The position numbers were made by a program, and so were the translations under genes. Source: an uncultured Candidatus Udaeobacter sp. (GTDB lineage: Bacteria > Verrucomicrobiota > Verrucomicrobiia > Chthoniobacterales > UBA10450). From it: 8,868 nt of DNA. The notes beneath the pieces are model-generated. The model had not been told where the DNA came from and searched no databases. It saw nothing but the letters and a program-made list of their open reading frames with translations. Each line of letters begins with the position of its first letter. The stretch's first letter is position 1. The stretch spans positions 1 to 8,868 of the forward strand of contig CATPBS010000354.1 in the NCBI GenBank assembly GCA_955652715.1, written 5' to 3'. Below are positions 6,571 through 8,868 of this stretch, in pieces.

Positions 6571-7821
6571 ATGCGCTTGGTGGTTCAAAAATATGGCGGC
6601 ACCTCCGTCGGTACGCCTGAGCGCATATGTAACGTTGCACGCCGGGTCATCGAAACGCAGCGCGAGGGCTGCCAGGTCGTGGCGGTCATCTCCGCGATGG
6701 CTGGCATCACCGATAACTTGCTTAAGCTCGCGCACCAGGTATCGCCACACCCGACACAGCGCGAGCTCGATGTTCTGCTATCGACGGGCGAGCATGCCGC
6801 CACCGCTTTAACCGCAATGGCGGTGAACGCACTCGGCGGACGAGCCATTTCGTTGACCGGCGCGCAGGCGGGAATCTTAACTGACCGCGACTACACCAAG
6901 GCGCACATCGCCAACATCAGTCCGAAACAGATTCACGAATTGCTCTCGGACGATTACATCGTGATCGTCGCCGGTTTCCAGGGCCAGACACCGCAAGGAG
7001 AAATCACCACACTGGGACGCGGCGGCTCGGATTTAAGCGCGATTGCGCTGGCGGGCGCGCTGAATGCAGACGCATGCCAGATTTTTACCGATGTCGATGG
7101 AGTTTTTACCTGCGATCCGCGGATCGTTCTCGATGCGAAAAAGCTCGACGAGATTGCCTACGATGAGTTGCTCGAAATGGCGGGCAGCGGTGCCAAGGTG
7201 ATGCAGAGGCGCGCCGTAGAATTCGCGAAAAAATTCGGCGTCGAATTCGAGGTGCGATCGAGCTTTAAGAAAAGCAGCGGGACAATCACCAAGGAAGAAA
7301 CTCCCAGCATGGAAGATGTGGTGATTCGCGGGATCAGTCTCGACCCGCACCAGGCAAAGCTTAGCGTTGCTGGAGTCCGTGACGAACCTGGAATCGCTGG
7401 CCGGATTTTTTCGAACATCGCCGCGGCGCACATCATCGTCGACATGATTGTGCAAAACGCCTCGATTGATGGAACGACTGACATTTCATTCACGATTCAC
7501 GAGGATGAACTGGAAAACGCCCGTAAGATCTTGATGCCGGTCGTGGGCGAGCTTGGCGCAAAACGCTTGAACACTACAAGTGGAGTGGCCAAGCTGAGCG
7601 TGGTGGGAATTGGAATGCGATCACATTCGGGGGTCGCGGCGCGAATGTTCGAATGCCTGGGGCGAAATGGCATCAACATTCAACTGGTATCCACCTCGGA
7701 GATTAAGATCGCCGTTATCATCGACGAAAAACAGGCAGAACGTGCTGCGCGATTGATACACGCCGAGTTCGGGCTGGGGCGATTGCTGTCCGCCGCCTCT
7801 GCAACGCAATCGCTTGCTTGA
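6571..7821 (+). CDS. lysC: Aspartate kinase
   Basis: Aspartate kinase phosphorylates aspartate with ATP, the first step of lysine, threonine and methionine synthesis. The 416-residue protein has the kinase domain first: KYGGTSVG (7-14), VISAMAGITDNLL (39-51), STGEHAA (71-77), TTLGRGGSDLSA (146-157) and FTDVDGVFTCDPR (172-184). Two ACT domains follow, about 263-330 (KLSVAGVRDEPGIAGRIF) and 340-405 (KLSVVGIGMRSHSGVAARMF), the usual site of feedback inhibition by lysine and/or threonine. It matches the monofunctional AK class of about 400 residues, with no homoserine dehydrogenase fused. The start at 6571 fits homology exactly although no Shine-Dalgarno sequence precedes it. It follows thrC by 58 bases without a clear terminator between, so cotranscription is likely. 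An internal in-frame ATG at 7309 may give a separate regulatory subunit. Its stop lies 5 bases from that of the converging gene. Confidence 0.97.
   Translation: MRLVVQKYGGTSVGTPERICNVARRVIETQREGCQVVAVISAMAGITDNLLKLAHQVSPHPTQRELDVLLSTGEHAATALTAMAVNALGGRAISLTGAQAGILTDRDYTKAHIANISPKQIHELLSDDYIVIVAGFQGQTPQGEITTLGRGGSDLSAIALAGALNADACQIFTDVDGVFTCDPRIVLDAKKLDEIAYDELLEMAGSGAKVMQRRAVEFAKKFGVEFEVRSSFKKSSGTITKEETPSMEDVVIRGISLDPHQAKLSVAGVRDEPGIAGRIFSNIAAAHIIVDMIVQNASIDGTTDISFTIHEDELENARKILMPVVGELGAKRLNTTSGVAKLSVVGIGMRSHSGVAARMFECLGRNGINIQLVSTSEIKIAVIIDEKQAERAARLIHAEFGLGRLLSAASATQSLA
7309..7821 (+). other. Possible internal start giving an aspartate kinase beta subunit
   Basis: Residue 247 of LysC is Met (MEDVVIRGI), placed at the boundary between the kinase and the first ACT domain. 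AAGGAAG at 7291-7297 ends 11 bases before it, better than anything upstream of the full-length start. In Bacillus subtilis and Corynebacterium glutamicum lysC, a beta subunit is made from such an in-frame internal start with a comparable N-terminus. Here the product would be 170 residues, two ACT domains only. This is inferred by analogy. Confidence 0.4.
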
Positions 7822-7826
7822 ATCAA

Positions 7827-8309
7827 CTACGGACTGCGAACCGGATCGACGTAGAATTCCTGCGTCCCTTCAATTTGCATTTTATAGCCAAAGATGCCGT
7901 GAATGACCGCGGCTGCGGGGTGATCCGTGACTTTCGGCCGATACCGGTCGTCGGCGTTCGCCTGTCTCCACACAGTGCCATCTTCCAAGCGAATCACCGT
8001 CCTGCCTGTCAGTCCGTTAAAGGAACCATCCACGCGACTTACAAGCAGATCCATCTTGGTGCGTTCAGCCCTCGCGGTAGCTTTCTTTTCGGCGACTTGC
8101 CGATAGCCTTGCAGCCAGGCATCGAGTTTTTGCAGCTCCTCCGGCGAGAGTTTATTCAAACCGGCGGCCTTGAATTCTTCCGGGGTCATCATCTCCTGAA
8201 TGCTGCCGGAGACCTCCTCGCGCGCTGCACGGGCTGGTTCGAGACAACTCAAAATCACAGAAAGCCCCAGCAGCATGCACCGGACGAAACGATTGCGGGA
8301 ACGAGGCAT
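7827..8309 (-). CDS. Small exported protein of unknown function
   Basis: I do not recognise a characterised family. From the ATG at 8309 the product has 160 residues. It starts with a typical signal peptide: basic PRSRNRFVR, a hydrophobic stretch (about 11-22), and ARA as a likely signal peptidase I site near residue 29, so it is probably periplasmic or secreted. A charged segment follows with MTPEEFKAAGLNKLSPEELQ, a motif I associate with other uncharacterised exported proteins, and an alanine/lysine-rich helix. The C-terminal half (about 90-155) looks like a small beta domain: GSFNGLTGRTVIRLEDG, then an aromatic VWRQ and a final GTQEFYVDP. The frame stays open to an ATG at 8471, but a promoter inside that extension and the signal peptide favour 8309. 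There is no Shine-Dalgarno sequence. It converges with lysC with 5 bases between stops, leaving no room for separate terminators. Confidence 0.7.
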   Translation of the reverse strand: MPRSRNRFVRCMLLGLSVILSCLEPARAAREEVSGSIQEMMTPEEFKAAGLNKLSPEELQKLDAWLQGYRQVAEKKATARAERTKMDLLVSRVDGSFNGLTGRTVIRLEDGTVWRQANADDRYRPKVTDHPAAAVIHGIFGYKMQIEGTQEFYVDPVRSP

Positions 8310-8454
8310 AGGTAAAAAACGAAGCTGGCCGACGCTAGCACCGGCCGCGACGGCGTCAAGCACAGGCCCGGTAACAGGGTGCAAAGGTCGCGAGGGGGAC
8401 GTTTCGCGACGTTTTACCGAGGGACCTGGAAACCAAGCTTGGAGCCAGACCACG
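8310..8454 (-). other. Leader of the small exported protein gene, with hairpin
   Basis: This stretch of about 145 bases has no gene of its own. If the promoter at 8455-8481 is right it becomes a long 5' leader. It holds a hairpin with perfect 7-base arms, GTCGCGA (8387-8393) and TCGCGAC (8404-8410), around a 10-base loop, and a 10-base palindrome CCAAGCTTGG (8433-8442). I recognise no riboswitch. Confidence 0.35.
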
Positions 8455-8481
8455 ATTATAACATCAGACAATATATGTCAT
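8455..8481 (-). promoter_or_regulatory. Extended -10 promoter for the small exported protein gene
   Basis: On the minus strand TGTTATAAT (8463-8455) is a perfect extended -10 (TGn plus TATAAT). ATGACA (8481-8476) matches five of six bases of the -35 consensus with a 15-base spacer, which is short but acceptable for an extended -10. The start of transcription would be near 8448. The surrounding sequence is much richer in A and T than its neighbours. Confidence 0.5.
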
Positions 8482-8484
8482 ATA
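8472..8484. promoter_or_regulatory. 13-base inverted repeat over the -35 box, possible operator
   Basis: TATATG (8472-8477) and CATATA (8479-8484) form a perfect inverted repeat around one T, covering the predicted -35 hexamer. A repressor bound here would block the promoter. AT-rich promoter DNA yields such palindromes by chance, so this is a weak call. Confidence 0.25.
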
Positions 8485-8497
8485 AAATCGATAGGTG

Positions 8498-8548
8498 TTG
8501 GGTCTGATTCATTTTGCCCCGTGAGGGTTGGCGCGAGACTTGACCCAC
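8498..8548. repeat. Degenerate inverted pair of the GTGGGTCAAATCT motif
   Basis: TTGGGTCTGATTC at 8498-8510 and AGACTTGACCCAC at 8536-8548 face each other. The second is the reverse complement of GTGGGTCAAATCT with one mismatch; the first matches it at 8 of 13 positions. The better copies lie at 8641-8653 and 8711-8723. The spread of one motif in both orientations within 230 bases suggests an element border or its remains. Confidence 0.45.
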
Positions 8549-8560
8549 TAGGGCGAAAAG

Positions 8561-8590
8561 GTCTAATTAAGTCGAATAAGGTCGAACAAT
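8561..8590. repeat. Three-copy 10-base tandem repeat
   Basis: Three units in exact 10-base register: GTCTAATTAA, GTCGAATAAG, GTCGAACAAT. All share GTC-AA in the first six bases. The period is close to one DNA turn, so a protein could meet the repeats on one face of the helix. It lies in the gene-free stretch next to the GTGGGTCAAATCT copies. Confidence 0.5.
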
Positions 8591-8640
8591 CCTGAGGATC
8601 AAGCACTTACGGAGCAAAGATTGAATCCGCCCGGCGAAGT

Positions 8641-8723
8641 AGATTTGACCCACCTGAAAGCACTCACGGCGAGCAAATTCTCGCCATCACTCCTATGAAC
8701 ATAGTTCCAAGTGGGTCAAATCT
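8641..8723. repeat. 13-bp perfect inverted repeat enclosing a hairpin
   Basis: AGATTTGACCCAC (8641-8653) and GTGGGTCAAATCT (8711-8723) are perfect reverse complements 57 bases apart. Inside lie a hairpin with 6-base arms GGCGAG/CTCGCC (8668-8673, 8680-8685) and a shorter one CTATG/CATAG (8693-8697, 8700-8704). The 83-base unit has the form of a small non-coding mobile element or of an insertion-sequence end. No target-site duplication is seen at its flanks. It has no coding frame of its own. Confidence 0.55.
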
Positions 8724-8868
8724 CCGCCTCTAAAAAAAGGTGGAACCTGGAACCGGATTTGAGCCGGTCTAGGGGCAACAGATTTTCCAATTGTTCGCCT
8801 GTGTAGGCGTTCAGTTTCTTTACATTAAGGGAGTTTTCACGCTCTTCGCGGGCGAGTGGCTTCCTCCC
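8716..8868 (-). CDS. Possible C-terminal end of an unrecognised protein
   Basis: On the minus strand a frame is open from the window edge for 50 codons to a TGA at 8718-8716. Its last residues include REERENSLNVKKLNAYTGEQ and end in LFLEAEI; it is charged and probably partly helical. I do not recognise a family. The stop codon lies inside the right arm of the inverted repeat at 8711-8723, as often happens when a transposase gene runs into the end of its element, but nothing in these residues marks a transposase. Fifty open codons at this base composition may also be chance. Confidence 0.3.
   Translation of the reverse strand, partial: GRKPLAREERENSLNVKKLNAYTGEQLENLLPLDRLKSGSRFHLFLEAEI
8741..8754. 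repeat. Two-copy heptamer TGGAACC
   Basis: TGGAACC is repeated exactly twice in tandem next to a run of seven A (8732-8738). It is short and could be chance, but it is a second heptamer repeat in the window besides that at 869-896, with a different unit. Confidence 0.3.

Noticed and set aside
8310..8471. 54-residue N-terminal extension of the small exported protein
   Set aside because: It would hide the signal peptide inside the protein and its start lies upstream of the predicted transcription start.
8200..8595. 131-codon open frame on the plus strand over the exported-protein gene start and promoter
   Set aside because: No start signal, low-complexity composition, and it crosses the signal peptide region and the minus-strand promoter.
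8735..8775. tRNA-like 3' end on the minus strand (T-arm-like stem ACCGG/CCGGT, then bases ending in TTCCA)
   Set aside because: No matching 5' acceptor strand, D-arm or anticodon arm is found upstream, and the loop starts with C instead of T. tmRNA was also considered and lacks its 5' end.
1..8868. CRISPR array, prophage, toxin-antitoxin or defence system
   Set aside because: No regularly spaced repeats with unique spacers and no related proteins are seen; the genes are housekeeping and biosynthetic.

Overview
The window reads as ordinary chromosomal DNA of a free-living bacterium with moderately high GC, carrying housekeeping genes plus several kinds of short repeats. The gene set (Der GTPase, a PgsA-type enzyme, a 2-oxoacid dehydrogenase, threonine synthase, aspartate kinase) does not fix the taxon. 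The branched-chain-type E1alpha/E1beta sequence, the lack of Shine-Dalgarno sequences before most starts and the palindromic repeats make me think of soil Verrucomicrobiota. That is a low-confidence guess from general resemblance, not from any search.

Layout: positions 1-5342 are read leftwards on the minus strand. They hold a der gene (1-1415, 3' end beyond the window edge), pgsA (1430-2035, only 14 bases upstream of der) and, after a 193-base gap with hairpins and a possible plus-strand small transcript, a very long gene (2229-5342). That gene fuses E1alpha, E1beta, a lipoyl domain and the E2 acyltransferase of a 2-oxoacid dehydrogenase into one polypeptide of about 1037 residues. A 69-base divergent gap separates it from the plus-strand pair thrC (5412-6512) and lysC (6571-7821), which make the last and first enzymes of the aspartate-to-threonine route. 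A small exported protein of unknown function (7827-8309, minus) converges on lysC with 5 bases between the stops. Its predicted promoter lies at about 8455-8481. The right end (8485-8868) has no recognisable gene. It is dotted with copies of a GTGGGTCAAATCT-like motif, a 10-base tandem repeat and hairpins, and resembles a decayed mobile-element border.

The most interesting points are the one-chain E1-E2 architecture and the position of repeats. The fused enzyme has the lipoyl lysine and the E2 histidine, but no visible E3-binding domain, and Asn where the E2 motif usually has Asp. Repeats that look intergenic lie inside genes in open frame. A pair of inverted palindromes occupies exactly the junction between E1beta and the lipoyl domain. 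A four-copy heptamer lies in the linker between the two GTPase domains of Der, and a palindromic insertion of about 17 residues enlarges a loop of the Der KH-like domain. This suggests that repeat elements in this genome are tolerated in, or helped create, inter-domain linkers.
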